From Gammaproteobacteria bacterium UBA6968 (lineage in GTDB: Bacteria > Pseudomonadota > Gammaproteobacteria > Pseudomonadales > Azotimanducaceae), in contig DJYW01000117.1 of NCBI GenBank assembly GCA_002450255.1, forward strand, positions 52,297 to 60,188: a stretch of 7,892 bases of DNA. The letters run 5' to 3'. Position numbers and translations under genes: made by a program. The notes under the pieces are model-generated. The model saw only the letters and a program-made list of their open reading frames with translations, was not told the origin of the DNA and made no database searches. Of the stretch, positions 1 to 6,357 are shown in pieces; position 1 is the stretch's first letter, and the number at the start of each line of letters is the position of its first letter.

Positions 1-597
1 CCATGCCCGCGCCAATTGGATACATTCAGGGTAGTAAGCATCGAACTCCTGACGTGTGGCCGTGGCCAGGTTGTACACGGTGGCGGCGGTTTCAGACAAC
101 GATAAGTCGGAACGCAGACGGCGCAAAACTGAAGCGATTGCGTTTTCTATGTTTGCCCAATCGGCGCCATTGGCAAGTAAGTCGACGTGTTCCAGGTAAG
201 TAATAAAGCGTTGGCCACGCTCTGGAAGTAAATCGCTGTGGCGACGTACTGCGGCATAACAATGTTTCGAAAATTCGTCGAGTTCCGCGGTGTAATAGTC
301 AGACCAGGTTTGGCTTAAATGATAGTCGCCGAGTATGTCGATAAAAATTGGCGCCAGACGTCGCAAGTGTTTTGGAAATCGATTGCAGGACACTTTGATG
401 GCGGGCAACTGGTTAGTTGCAGAGTCGATGCGCCGATGTAAGCGCACCCCGGCTGCGACGGATGTCGGCCAATCCGAAGGGATCTTACCCTTGCTGAAGT
501 CGGCAATGATCGCCCCGGCTAACAGGCCGTCGAGGACGTCCGCATGTAGAATAGCGGCCGCGTCGCTCGCTAGTGCGCAGTGGGCTAGAAAATTCAC
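1..597 (-). CDS. acpH: Acyl carrier protein phosphodiesterase AcpH (3' end outside the window)
   Basis: The reverse strand is open for 199 codons from a GTG at 597-595 to the window edge. The family enzyme hydrolyses holo-acyl carrier protein to apo-ACP and 4'-phosphopantetheine in the cytoplasm; E. coli AcpH is described as a non-canonical HD-type phosphodiesterase. Visible family signatures are the N-terminus (V/M)NFLAH (residues 1-6), LLAG..IADFSKG (26-37, with the conserved Asp at 33), AAGVRLHRRID (48-58), RRLAPIFID (79-87) and D..LSQTW (91-98). E. coli AcpH has about 193 residues and the last visible residues (FDAYYPECIQLARAW) resemble its C-terminal end, so only a few codons should be missing. 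GTG is chosen because the family starts MNFLAH; another in-frame GTG lies at 609-607. No good Shine-Dalgarno is seen. The gap to the gshA stop is 20 nt, which suggests co-transcription and perhaps translational coupling. Residues 11-21 look longer than in E. coli. Confidence 0.88.
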   Translation of the reverse strand, partial: MNFLAHCALASDAAAILHADVLDGLLAGAIIADFSKGKIPSDWPTSVAAGVRLHRRIDSATNQLPAIKVSCNRFPKHLRRLAPIFIDILGDYHLSQTWSDYYTAELDEFSKHCYAAVRRHSDLLPERGQRFITYLEHVDLLANGADWANIENAIASVLRRLRSDLSLSETAATVYNLATATRQEFDAYYPECIQLARAW

Positions 598-617
598 TCG
601 AAAAACCACACAGCGAG

Positions 618-2162
618 CTAACGCGTGGCGAGATATTGGTCCAGAAACGCCTCAAACGCCTGGGTTTCTTCGGTCTCGATTTCTTCTTGCCGAACATGCG
701 AAAGCGCGGCGGACTCCTGCTGACGCTGCAATGCCGATGCGGTCAAAGGGTGCGCTGCAAAGTAGGCTTTATGGGCCTGACTGTATTGCATGGAGTAGTT
801 GAAAAAAGAGCCACACTCTTCAATCGCATCCAGCATTTGTGCCGATGGCGTAAGCGACACGTCGGTAACTTTATGGCGCTGCTCGGCTAATGCCTGTCGG
901 TGCTCAATGCCGTTGCCGGCCGCATCGATCGCTTCGGCAACTGGTTCGCATAGGTCCAGAATGGCGTTTGCCCATTCGCGGAGGCCAATAGATTGACCAT
1001 CGCGAATGAGTTCCAAAACTGGATCGCGACCGTTCGCAACCACGGCTAACTCGTTAGCTTGTACCGCCGCGATCTCCGTGGCCGTATCCATTGCACTTGG
1101 GTTTAACAGGCAAGCGACGAGGAACACATCCAAAAAACGCACTTGGGTGGCTTCGATGCCAATGGGTTGCAGCGGATTTAAATCGACGCAGCGAACCTCG
1201 ACATATTCTACGCCGCGGCCGTCCAGCGCTTGCAGCGGACGCTCGCCAGATTGCGTCGTGCGTTTGGGTCGAATGGTGCTGTAAAACTCGTTCTCTATTT
1301 GCAGCAAAGCGCTGTTTAGCTGCGGATAAGGCTCCGTATCTAATGTATCAGCACCTAAATTCGCGTAGGGCGGGTATTGTTCGGTGAGGGCTTGCGCTAG
1401 AGAGGCACTGTAATCCGCCAAGGAATTGTAAGAGACACTCAGCTGATGCTGAGCTTCGCTGATGTAACCCAGTGGGCCCATCCTTAGGCAGGTTGCGTGT
1501 GGCAGGTAAAACGTTCCTGGCAAAAACTCCCGCAAACCGTGTTTATCGTTCGCTAAAAAAGTTTGGCAAACGGCGGGTGAGGCGCCAAATAAGTAAAATA
1601 GCAGCCAAGACCAACGCTTAAAGTTGCGGATCAGTCCAAAGTAGTTCGCGGTAATCTCGGTTTGCGAAGTCACCCCCAGCGTTTGCCAAAGCGAGTCCGG
1701 CACGGAAAAATTGTAGTGGATACCAGATATCGTCTGCATCAGTCGGCCGTAACGGTACCCCAAGCCCCGGCGGTAGATGGTTTTGGCGCGGCCGATATTT
1801 GACGACCCGTATTGCCCAAGCGGGATCTGGTTCTCATTTGCAGCTAGGATGCAAGGCATGCTACTGGGCCAAAGCATCTCGCTTTCGAGGCAGTGATGGA
1901 CGAAGGCGTGCGTAGCCTCTAACTCATCCAGACAAGCCGTCGCGCTCTCATGTATACCGGTGATCAGCTCTAGCTGTGCTTCGCTGAAGTCAGTGGTGAT
2001 AGAGGGGTGCGTCAGTGCGGACCCAAGACAGGTCGGGTGGGCCGCTCCGGACAGCGTGCCGTCAGCTGTTATTCTTAAACTCTCTTTTTCAATGCCACGC
2101 CGCAACTGTCCAAGGCCTGAGTTGGGTTCGCTCAGTTTGTCCCACGGTATGTTTTCGGTCAT
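618..2162 (-). CDS. gshA: Glutamate-cysteine ligase, proteobacterial type 1 (GshA)
   Basis: This enzyme joins L-glutamate and L-cysteine, with ATP, into gamma-glutamylcysteine, the first and usually limiting step of glutathione synthesis in the cytoplasm. The 514 residues match the usual length (E. coli 518). Family blocks are seen in order: GIEKESLRIT (23-32), GSALTHPSITTDFSEAQLEL (47-66), LWPSSMPC (97-104), QYGSSNIGRAKTIYRRGL (117-134), LMQTISGIHYNFS (141-153), YLFGASPAVC (190-199), QIENEFYSTIRPKR (288-301) and GVEYVEVRCVDLNPLQPIGI (317-336). E25, D58, E65, H149, E322 and R324 sit where metal- and substrate-binding residues of the E. coli enzyme are expected. The ATG at 2162-2160 is the only plausible start: an in-frame TGA lies at 2189-2187 and no other start codon is between. 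No Shine-Dalgarno lies right before the ATG; the good one (AGGAGA) is 38 nt upstream behind a hairpin. It follows pckA by 44 nt and precedes acpH by 20 nt. The gshB partner is not in the window. Confidence 0.97.
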   Translation of the reverse strand: MTENIPWDKLSEPNSGLGQLRRGIEKESLRITADGTLSGAAHPTCLGSALTHPSITTDFSEAQLELITGIHESATACLDELEATHAFVHHCLESEMLWPSSMPCILAANENQIPLGQYGSSNIGRAKTIYRRGLGYRYGRLMQTISGIHYNFSVPDSLWQTLGVTSQTEITANYFGLIRNFKRWSWLLFYLFGASPAVCQTFLANDKHGLREFLPGTFYLPHATCLRMGPLGYISEAQHQLSVSYNSLADYSASLAQALTEQYPPYANLGADTLDTEPYPQLNSALLQIENEFYSTIRPKRTTQSGERPLQALDGRGVEYVEVRCVDLNPLQPIGIEATQVRFLDVFLVACLLNPSAMDTATEIAAVQANELAVVANGRDPVLELIRDGQSIGLREWANAILDLCEPVAEAIDAAGNGIEHRQALAEQRHKVTDVSLTPSAQMLDAIEECGSFFNYSMQYSQAHKAYFAAHPLTASALQRQQESAALSHVRQEEIETEETQAFEAFLDQYLATR

Positions 2163-2206
2163 GGCAGTTACGGACGTGTCGCAGCATCACTGCGACACGC
2201 TCTCCT
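2163..2206 (-). promoter_or_regulatory. pckA-gshA intergenic leader: AGGAGA followed by a perfect 10-bp hairpin
   Basis: The 44 nt between the pckA stop and the gshA ATG contain, in reading order, AGGAGA (2206-2201), one G, a perfect inverted repeat with arms 2199-2190 and 2184-2175 (CGTGTCGCAG / CTGCGACACG) around a 5-nt loop, and then a 12-nt tail TCCGTAACTGCC before the ATG. There is no T-run after the stem, so it is not a canonical intrinsic terminator for pckA. It may place the Shine-Dalgarno nearer the start by folding, act as an attenuator or processing site, or be a protein-binding palindrome. The hairpin is seen directly; its role is inferred. Confidence 0.55.
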
Positions 2207-3736
2207 TTAGAGCTGAGGGCCCGCAGCGACGATCTGTTCTGCGACGGTAAACTTCTTAAAGTTCGCGACGAACTTGCTCACCAAATCTGCCGCTGCTGCG
2301 TTATATGCTGCAGTATCTGGCCACGTATCACGAGGATTCAAGAGACCAGTCTCCACGCCTTCAATCGCCGTAGGGATATGCAGATTCAATCCGGGCAGGT
2401 GGGTTGTTGGCGTACCCTTCAAGCTGTTGCTTTGGACGGCAGCGATGATGCTGCGTGTTATTGGAATACTAAAGCGCTTGCCAACACCGTAGCCGCCACC
2501 GGTCCAACCGGTGTTAACCAGATAGACCGTTGAGCCAAATTCTTCGATCCGCTTGATCAACAAGTCGGCATAGACGCCCGCAGGTCGTGGAAAGAAAGGC
2601 GCGCCAAAGCAGGTCGAAAAAGTGGCTTTGTAGGCTTCGGTTGAACCGATTTCCGTTGACCCAACTTGGGCTGTGTAGCCGGAGAGAAAGTGATACGCAG
2701 CCGCCTCCTTCGTCAGTATGGAGACCGGTGGCAAAACGCCGCTGACATCACAGGTTAAGAAGATAATGTTGTTCGGTTCTCCGCCACGATTGCCGGGCAC
2801 TTTCTCCGCGATGTTGTCGCGCGGATAACAAGCACGAGTGTTTTCAGTGAGTGAGCTATCGGCATAGTCTGGCTGGCGCGAAGCGTCGTTCATTACAACG
2901 TTTTCGACAATCGCACCAAAACGAATAGCGTCGAAAATAACCGGCTCGTTTTCGCGCGTCAGGTCGATACATTTGGCGTAACAGCCGCCTTCAAAGTTGA
3001 ATACTGTGCCTTTGCCCCAGCCATGCTCGTCATCGCCAATAAGCAAACGGTTAGGGTCGGCCGATAAGGTGGTCTTACCCGTGCCAGATAGGCCAAAGAA
3101 CAAAGTCACGTCTCCCTCGTCGCCCATGTTTGCAGAGCAGTGCATAGGTAGTACGTCTTTTTCCGGCAACAAAAAGTTCAGAACGGAGAACATAGACTTT
3201 TTCATTTCGCCTGCGTAGCGCATGCCGGCAATCAGTACTTTGCGTTGTGCAAAGTTAATCATAACGGTTGCATCGCTATTGGTGCTGTCACGCTCTGGTT
3301 CACAAACGAACGTGGGCGCGTTGACGATTTGCCATGCTTCCTTGTTGTGAGGATTGTAGTGTTCTGGAACGATAAACAGAGTGCGTCCGAAGAGACCGTG
3401 CCAGGCATATTCGGTGGTGACTTCTATCGGCAGGTAATGCTCCGGATCGGCGCCGACGTGCAGATGCGACAGAAAAGTTTCCTGTTCGCCCATATGTACT
3501 TGGACACGGTCCCAAAGATGGTCAAAGACGTCTGCGCCAATAGGCTGGTTAATATCGCCCCAATCGATCAAATCTGCAGTAGATGCTTCTTCGACGATAA
3601 ATCTATCTTTAGGTGAGCGGCCGGTACGGTGGCCAGTTTCTACAACGATCGCGCCATCAGCAGTGAATTTACCTTCGCCTCGCACGACAGCATGTTCTGC
3701 AAGATTAGCTGAGGATAGATCTACGCGTTTATCCAT
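2207..3736 (-). CDS. pckA: Phosphoenolpyruvate carboxykinase (ATP)
   Basis: This cytoplasmic enzyme converts oxaloacetate and ATP to phosphoenolpyruvate, CO2 and ADP, the entry step of gluconeogenesis from TCA-cycle carbon. The 509 residues carry the ATP-type signature set: TGRSPKD (38-44, substrate-binding Arg40), YAGEMKK (174-180), the MHCSAN stretch (198-203), the P-loop GLSGTGKT (215-222, Lys221/Thr222), the metal-binding LIGDDEHGW (232-240), [10 protein letters not shown] (246-255), ENTR (298-301), FLSGYTA (350-356) and [14 protein letters not shown] (408-421). The equivalents of E. coli Arg65, Tyr207, Lys212/213, His232, Lys254, Asp269 and Arg333 all appear present, so the enzyme should be active. 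It lacks about 30 N-terminal residues relative to E. coli PckA (540), as do pseudomonad forms. The ATG at 3736-3734 is the only reasonable start before an in-frame TAA at 3772-3770; its ribosome binding site is weak. It lies 146 nt downstream of hslO, with a possible promoter of its own, and 44 nt before gshA. Confidence 0.97.
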   Translation of the reverse strand: MDKRVDLSSANLAEHAVVRGEGKFTADGAIVVETGHRTGRSPKDRFIVEEASTADLIDWGDINQPIGADVFDHLWDRVQVHMGEQETFLSHLHVGADPEHYLPIEVTTEYAWHGLFGRTLFIVPEHYNPHNKEAWQIVNAPTFVCEPERDSTNSDATVMINFAQRKVLIAGMRYAGEMKKSMFSVLNFLLPEKDVLPMHCSANMGDEGDVTLFFGLSGTGKTTLSADPNRLLIGDDEHGWGKGTVFNFEGGCYAKCIDLTRENEPVIFDAIRFGAIVENVVMNDASRQPDYADSSLTENTRACYPRDNIAEKVPGNRGGEPNNIIFLTCDVSGVLPPVSILTKEAAAYHFLSGYTAQVGSTEIGSTEAYKATFSTCFGAPFFPRPAGVYADLLIKRIEEFGSTVYLVNTGWTGGGYGVGKRFSIPITRSIIAAVQSNSLKGTPTTHLPGLNLHIPTAIEGVETGLLNPRDTWPDTAAYNAAAADLVSKFVANFKKFTVAEQIVAAGPQL

Positions 3737-3794
3737 GGTTAACGGTCCATTCTGGGAAGTTGGAAAGATTTAGACTGATTCGGAAAGACGGGGG

Positions 3795-3829
3795 ATTATG
3801 CCAGAGCCTGTATGCTGTAGAACAGTCAA
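3795..3829 (-). promoter_or_regulatory. Possible sigma-70 promoter for pckA
   Basis: On the minus strand, TGG-CATAAT (3803-3795) looks like an extended -10 element. The hexamer 17 nt upstream, GTTCTA (3823-3818), is a poor -35; a better hexamer, TTGACT (3829-3824), is 23 nt upstream and thus too far. Transcription would start near 3788, giving a leader of about 52 nt. This is pattern matching only; pckA could also be read through from hslO. Confidence 0.3.
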
Positions 3830-3841
3830 AGCTATGTATTT

Positions 3842-3882
3842 ATCACCTAATCCAACTTATTTCCAAGTTTGGTCGGTGTGAT
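3842..3882 (-). other. Imperfect hairpin directly after the hslO stop
   Basis: An inverted repeat sits immediately downstream of the hslO stop. The outer arms are 3842-3846/3878-3882 (ATCAC/GTGAT). The inner arms are 3852-3858/3865-3872 (CCAACTT/AAGTTTGG, one bulged T), with a 6-nt loop. No T-run follows on the minus strand, so it does not qualify as a standard intrinsic terminator. It could protect an mRNA 3' end or mark a Rho-dependent end between hslO and pckA. Confidence 0.35.
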
Positions 3883-4788
3883 CTAGTGAACTTTCTTTGA
3901 CGTGTCCCAATAGCCGCCAGTAGTGGCGATACGGTCGACTTCTGCCTGACCATAGGCATAGCGTTGCCCGCAAAACTCGCAATCCACAGTGATCTCGCCA
4001 AGTTCTTCCAATAGCTCGTACATCTCAGCGACGGGTAGTGTCGCCAAAGTGCGGTCACTTTTGCTTTGATTGCAGGTGCATTTGTATTGCATAGACTGCG
4101 CACTGTGCACCGTCACAGTGTACTCATGATAGAGCCGGCGCAGCATCTCCTCTGGATTCAGCTCAGCGAGTTCCTCACCGCGGATTGTATCTGTGAGCGT
4201 CACCAGGGTATCCCAAGCGTCCTCTGCTCTTTCCAGCATTTCGTCTGGCGCATCTGGCGCTTCCGGCAGGCGCTGCAGCAGCAGGCCGGTTACGGTTGTG
4301 GCATCAGCGCCAAAGTACAATTTGGTGTCGAGTTGCTCGGAACGGGTGAAATAAGTCTGTAAATTTATGGCTAACGAGGCGTCACGAAGTTCAACCTGAC
4401 CCTGATAGGTTTGCATGTTTTCGCGGTCTTCAGGGATCAGCGATAAAGCCAAGCGACCATCGCCAAGCCAAGCGGCTAAATTGTTCGGATCCGGCGGCAA
4501 TACAAAGTCTTCGCGCACATGTGCGATACCGCGTAGGTTACGTCGATTGCTGCACTCCGCGAGGGTTCGTAGCAATGCACCGTTACCCTGGGACTGCAAG
4601 GCCACAGCGCCGGCAAATTTTAAATTGTCTGAGATCATCGCAACCGCAGCGAACATTTCGCCCAGAAAGCCGGAGACTGGCTGCGGGTAACTTTTATTTT
4701 TAAAAGCATCCTGTAGCGATTGATCCAGGCGCACCCACTGGCCGCGAATCGGTAAATCAACAAAACTAAAGCGATACAAACTATCCAT
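3883..4788 (-). CDS. hslO: Hsp33, redox-regulated molecular chaperone
   Basis: Hsp33 is a cytoplasmic ATP-independent holdase. Reduced, it binds zinc and is inactive; oxidation plus unfolding turns it on to hold aggregating proteins. The 301 residues compare with 292 in E. coli. Family blocks are YRFSFVDLPIRGQWVRL (5-21), YPQPVSGFLGE (34-44), LKFAGAVALQSQGNG (56-70), LRGIAHV (85-91), YFTRSEQLDTKL (146-157) and RRLYHEYTV (217-225). The redox switch is complete: CTC at 237-239 and CEFC at 270-273 supply the four zinc cysteines, and the protein ends in the typical ..VH. An acidic stretch (about 176-192, EAPDAPDEMLERAEDAW) may explain part of the extra length. The ATG at 4788-4786 has GGAG 12 nt upstream, a rather long spacing. 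Unlike E. coli, where hslR and hslO are close, 331 nt separate them here, so hslO may have its own promoter and leader. pckA follows after 146 nt. Confidence 0.96.
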   Translation of the reverse strand: MDSLYRFSFVDLPIRGQWVRLDQSLQDAFKNKSYPQPVSGFLGEMFAAVAMISDNLKFAGAVALQSQGNGALLRTLAECSNRRNLRGIAHVREDFVLPPDPNNLAAWLGDGRLALSLIPEDRENMQTYQGQVELRDASLAINLQTYFTRSEQLDTKLYFGADATTVTGLLLQRLPEAPDAPDEMLERAEDAWDTLVTLTDTIRGEELAELNPEEMLRRLYHEYTVTVHSAQSMQYKCTCNQSKSDRTLATLPVAEMYELLEELGEITVDCEFCGQRYAYGQAEVDRIATTGGYWDTSKKVH

Positions 4789-4805
4789 TGCTAATAAAAA
4801 CTCCG

Positions 4806-4861
4806 CTAGCGTCGCGCTCGCACGCCATGGCTGGGTTCGGGTCTGATTGAAACGACGCTAG
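4806..4861 (-). promoter_or_regulatory. Mutually exclusive hairpins next to the hslO ribosome binding site
   Basis: A perfect 9-bp inverted repeat has arms CTAGCGTCG (4861-4853) and CGACGCTAG (4814-4806) around a 38-nt loop. The downstream arm can instead pair locally: 4825-4809 folds as GCGTgCG-AGCG-CGACGC, 6 bp with one bulge. The structure is followed by CGGAG (4805-4801), the putative hslO Shine-Dalgarno, then TTTTT (4800-4796). Two alternative stems beside a ribosome binding site and a T-run are what attenuators look like, but the T-run lies 5-8 nt past the stem, and regulation is inferred only. Confidence 0.35.
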
Positions 4862-4970
4862 AACGTGGGTGCTACCGGGGCAGGTTGCTTCTCAATGTCC
4901 TCGCGGTAAGCCATGTTATCTGATTTCTCCAGGTAACCTCTTCACTGCGCATAACCCCGTGCAGCCAGTC

Positions 4971-4997
4971 CTTATACAGTGGCAAATCCGGTTACAA
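4971..4997 (-). promoter_or_regulatory. Tentative promoter in the hslR-hslO gap
   Basis: On the minus strand TTGTAA (4997-4992) and TATAAG (4976-4971) are separated by 15 nt. The -10 is a 5/6 match, preceded directly by TG. The spacing is short of the usual 16-18 nt. If used, transcription would begin near 4964 and give hslO a leader of about 175 nt. Confidence 0.22.
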
Positions 4998-5119
4998 ACA
5001 GCGAGCACCGACTGCTTAGGCTCAGGCGGCATGCGCTGCATAGACAACCCGTTGGTGTGCCCTGTTAACTACTCCGCGGATTCGAGCCACTGGCCTGCCT
5101 TGCTTCGCGCTTCACTATC

Positions 5120-5518
5120 TCACTGCAAAGAGTCTAGATTTTTCAGCTTTGCCAGTGCGCGCCGATCTTTTTTATCGGGCCTTTGTTGAACAACAATTAA
5201 TCCCGCGTTTTCCATGCGCTTCCTACTGCGCAGGATTTCACGTTCTTCGATGCTTGCAGGTGTCTCTTGGTACAACGCTTGAGCCACCGGGGCGGAGCCG
5301 CGCTGCTCGGATAGCGCTTTTACCTCAACAACTTGCAGCAGCTGACCGCGGCGTATCGTTAATGTTTGACCGATGTGGATTTCTTTAGCTGGCTTGGTGC
5401 GTTGTCCATCTAAATGCACTTTACCGCCGTCGATTGCAGTCTTTGCCAGGCTGCGGGTCTTGAAGAATCTCGCCGCCCAGAGCCAGCGGTCGATGCGCAC
5501 TGATTCACTAATATCCAT
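5120..5518 (-). CDS. hslR: Hsp15, ribosome-associated heat-shock protein (S4 domain)
   Basis: Hsp15 binds free 50S subunits that carry a nascent chain with tRNA, released by premature subunit splitting after stress, and helps recycle them. The 132 residues match E. coli (133). The N-terminal S4 RNA-binding domain covers about residues 7-70, with VRIDRWLWAARFFKTRSLAK (7-26), the GGKVHLDGQRTKPAKEI stretch (31-47) and a hydrophobic strand QTLTIRRG (51-58). The basic C-terminal tail includes the family motif RPDKKDRR (117-124). The ATG at 5518-5516 agrees with the family N-terminus. It lies 9 nt after the yrfG stop with no clear Shine-Dalgarno, so translation probably depends on coupling to yrfG. 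A 331-nt gap follows before hslO. Confidence 0.95.
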   Translation of the reverse strand: MDISESVRIDRWLWAARFFKTRSLAKTAIDGGKVHLDGQRTKPAKEIHIGQTLTIRRGQLLQVVEVKALSEQRGSAPVAQALYQETPASIEEREILRSRKRMENAGLIVVQQRPDKKDRRALAKLKNLDSLQ

Positions 5519-5527
5519 GGGGCGAGT

Positions 5528-6217
5528 TTACGCGCTAAAGGTACAAATCTCAGCAAATTCATCCAGCGCGGGATAGTCTGTCACGGAGCGAGTGGGCCGC
5601 TTCGAGTCTGGCGTGCGAACACACCAGTTATTGGCGATACCGAACCGCTCTGCAGCGGCTAACACGCCAGGGTTGTCATCGACAAAAAGAGTGGTTGCAG
5701 GGTCGAAGTCGAAAGCCCTGTGTAATTCCAACCAAAACGCTTTTCCTTCCTTAGGCTCGCGGAAGTCGTGGCTGGAAAAAACCGCATCGACACGGTCCGA
5801 GAGTTCGTACTTAGCGTCCTTGATATTAAAGCAGCTGCGGTCGGCGTTGGTAGCAATTGCGACCTGACAGTGGCCGTCAGCTAACCATTCGAGAAACGTC
5901 TCGGCGTCTTGCCGAAAATCAATAAGGTGACGAGATTCGTGATGCAGCGCGACGACGTCAACGCCGGTGAATTCACTCCAGTAGTCGAAACTGAAGTAGC
6001 GGATGGAACCAGACATAACCTGCATCTGGTCGCGCACGACCTGTCGAGCGTCTTCCTTCGTTCGGCCGCTGAGCTGACCAAATGCAGCGGGTAATGCCTC
6101 GTCCCATACCCAGTTGTCGTAGTGCAAATCGAGAATGGTGCCATCCATATCGAGGAGGACCGTGTCGATACATGACCAGTCAAAATCAGGCGACGCAACC
6201 TGTGCAGCAGCTTGCAT
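5528..6217 (-). CDS. yrfG: HAD-superfamily GMP/IMP nucleotidase (YrfG family)
   Basis: YrfG of E. coli is a cytoplasmic HAD-fold 5'-nucleotidase reported to prefer purine nucleotides such as GMP and IMP. The 229 residues (E. coli 222) show all HAD motifs: motif I LLDMDGT (21-27; nucleophile Asp23, acid/base Asp25), motif II ATNA (122-125; Thr123), the conserved lysine in REPKEG (153-158; Lys156), and motif III/IV FVDDN (178-182; Asp180/181). The family sequence FDYWSEFTGVD (77-87) in the cap is also close to E. coli. The ATG at 6217-6215 is chosen because AGGAG lies 11 nt upstream and the protein then starts just before the HAD core as in E. coli; the frame is open further upstream to 6337, but those 40 residues resemble nothing. 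It is the first gene of the minus-strand group, 9 nt before hslR, and diverges from nudE over a 140-nt gap. Confidence 0.93.
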   Translation of the reverse strand: MQAAAQVASPDFDWSCIDTVLLDMDGTILDLHYDNWVWDEALPAAFGQLSGRTKEDARQVVRDQMQVMSGSIRYFSFDYWSEFTGVDVVALHHESRHLIDFRQDAETFLEWLADGHCQVAIATNADRSCFNIKDAKYELSDRVDAVFSSHDFREPKEGKAFWLELHRAFDFDPATTLFVDDNPGVLAAAERFGIANNWCVRTPDSKRPTRSVTDYPALDEFAEICTFSA

Positions 6218-6228
6218 TAAATGTGTTG

Positions 6229-6233
6229 CTCCT
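6229..6233 (-). promoter_or_regulatory. Ribosome binding site that fixes the yrfG start
   Basis: AGGAG on the minus strand lies 11 nt before the ATG at 6217-6215. It supports this ATG rather than the upstream in-frame ATG at 6337-6335. Confidence 0.6.
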
Positions 6234-6296
6234 AAAGTAGCTAAGATGAAATCTAGTGAAAGACAGGGTTGTAGTGAGCCCGAAGAAGCGTGTTTG

Positions 6297-6310
6297 CAGC
6301 GTCGATGCTG
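6297..6310. promoter_or_regulatory. Near-palindrome in the yrfG-nudE divergent gap
   Basis: CAGCGTCGATGCTG is a 14-bp inverted repeat with one mismatched pair, centred on TCGA. It lies 47 nt before the nudE ATG and 79 nt before the yrfG ATG. GTCGA recurs at 6301-6305, 6313-6317 and 6338-6342. It could be an operator shared by both directions. I could not identify convincing -35/-10 pairs for either gene in the gap (6218-6357). Confidence 0.25.
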
Positions 6311-6357
6311 TGTCGAGATGAGGTAACATCCGCACAAGTCGAAACGATAAGGTCAGC

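Larger units (their letters stand above)
4789..5119. other. 331-nt gap between hslR and hslO without a convincing gene
   Basis: I find no recognisable protein, tRNA or known riboswitch here. On the minus strand (towards hslO) it holds a tentative promoter, an 18-residue ORF at 4914-4858 (MAYREDIEKQPAPVAPTF, GGAG 12 nt before its ATG), and hairpins at 4806-4861 next to the hslO ribosome binding site. A second minus-strand short ORF (38 residues) starts with an ATG near 5031 and has no good ribosome binding site. Eight-base palindromes such as TCCGCGGA (5073-5080) are also present. The plus strand is open from 4869 to 5189 (106 residues), but it runs antisense into the 3' end of hslR and resembles nothing I know. 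The most likely reading is an hslO 5' leader, possibly with a small RNA. Confidence 0.5.

Noticed and set aside
335..890. Plus-strand ORFs of 155 and 105 residues over acpH and the gshA 3' end
   Set aside because: The opposite strand encodes clear AcpH and GshA motifs; these frames resemble no family.
2015..2533. 172-residue plus-strand ORF over the pckA-gshA junction
   Set aside because: It is antisense to two strongly supported genes and has no domain; a shadow frame.
4869..4900. Sigma-32 heat-shock promoter for hslO (TTGAGA ... CCCCGGTA on the minus strand)
   Set aside because: The -10 half fits poorly beyond CCCC and the spacing is short; too weak to list as a feature.
5041..5100. tRNA-like T-arm (CTCGAATCC on the minus strand)
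   Set aside because: Only four of five T-stem pairs form, and there is no acceptor stem, D-arm or anticodon arm; the upstream side runs into hslR.
4869..5189. 106-residue plus-strand ORF across the hslR-hslO gap
   Set aside because: It is antisense to the last 23 codons of hslR, has no recognisable domain, is rich in Ser, Leu and Cys in the way of chance frames, and has no good ribosome binding site.
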